12,928 nucleotides of DNA from an uncultured Sphingopyxis sp. (GTDB lineage: Bacteria; Pseudomonadota; Alphaproteobacteria; Sphingomonadales; Sphingomonadaceae). The first letter of the stretch is position 1. The number at the start of each line of letters is the position of its first letter. A program made the position numbers and the translations under genes. Below, in pieces: positions 12,871 to 12,928 of this stretch. The notes beneath the pieces were generated by a model that saw nothing but the letters and a program-made list of their open reading frames with translations, was not told where the DNA came from and did no database searches. The DNA lies in the NCBI GenBank assembly GCA_937957805.1, contig CALFXW010000179.1, positions 1 to 12,928 of the forward strand, read 5' to 3'.

Positions 12871-12928
12871 AAATATTCCTATTTTTCAATATATTAACTG
12901 CCTATTGCCCCATTTGGCGGATTAGCCG
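12864..12928. other. AT-rich tail beyond tRNA-Arg, no gene seen
   Basis: From about 12864 to 12900 the sequence turns strongly AT-rich (runs such as TATTTTTCAATATATTAA), in contrast to the GC-rich rest of the window. I see no open reading frame or RNA in it before the right edge. It may be an ordinary intergenic spacer or the left border of inserted DNA. Confidence 0.4.

Overview
The window is dense, GC-rich (roughly 60-65% by eye) bacterial chromosome carrying conserved core genes. Protein flavour and gene content point to an alphaproteobacterium, most likely Sphingomonadales: a GapR-type DUF2312 protein, DUF1244, YebC-RuvC-RuvA order, GTG starts in 4-base overlaps, and a RibA with a degenerate RibB-like N-terminal domain. 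This placement is inferred from recognition, not from a search. No insertion sequence, phage gene, CRISPR array or toxin-antitoxin pair is visible.

Layout. (1) 1-2205, minus strand: DUF1244 protein, gapR, yebC, ruvC and the first 69 codons of ruvA, which runs off the left edge. This looks like a DNA topology and recombination operon, with a hairpin between gapR and yebC and a LexA-like box before ruvA. (2) 2241-4132, plus strand: pyruvate kinase and a hotdog thioesterase joined by TGATG. (3) 4129-6679, minus strand: exonuclease III, GTP cyclohydrolase II and an alpha/beta hydrolase, each junction a GTGA overlap. (4) 6680-7035: a 356-base gap with a promoter-like site before xthA, a strong hairpin with a T-run pointing leftward, and space for a small RNA. 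(5) 7036-10178, minus strand: ftsK followed by lolA. (6) 10345-11753, plus strand: dapB and nth (ATGA overlap). (7) 11750-12601, minus strand: N-carbamoylputrescine amidase. (8) 12725-12801, plus strand: tRNA-Arg(CCG), followed by a hairpin and an AT-rich tail to the right edge.

Functionally the window mixes DNA repair and recombination (ruvA, ruvC, xthA, nth), chromosome structure and segregation (gapR, ftsK), central and biosynthetic metabolism (pyk, ribA, dapB, aguB) and envelope biogenesis (lolA). Gene packing is extreme: two convergent pairs share their stop codons on the same CTAA tetranucleotide, and several starts lack a Shine-Dalgarno but have a -10-like hexamer 6-7 bases upstream, which suggests leaderless mRNAs.

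I found no clearly new multi-gene system. The observations most worth testing are the LexA-like internal promoter before ruvA, the catalytically stripped RibB-like domain fused to RibA, and the possible small RNA and terminator downstream of lolA.
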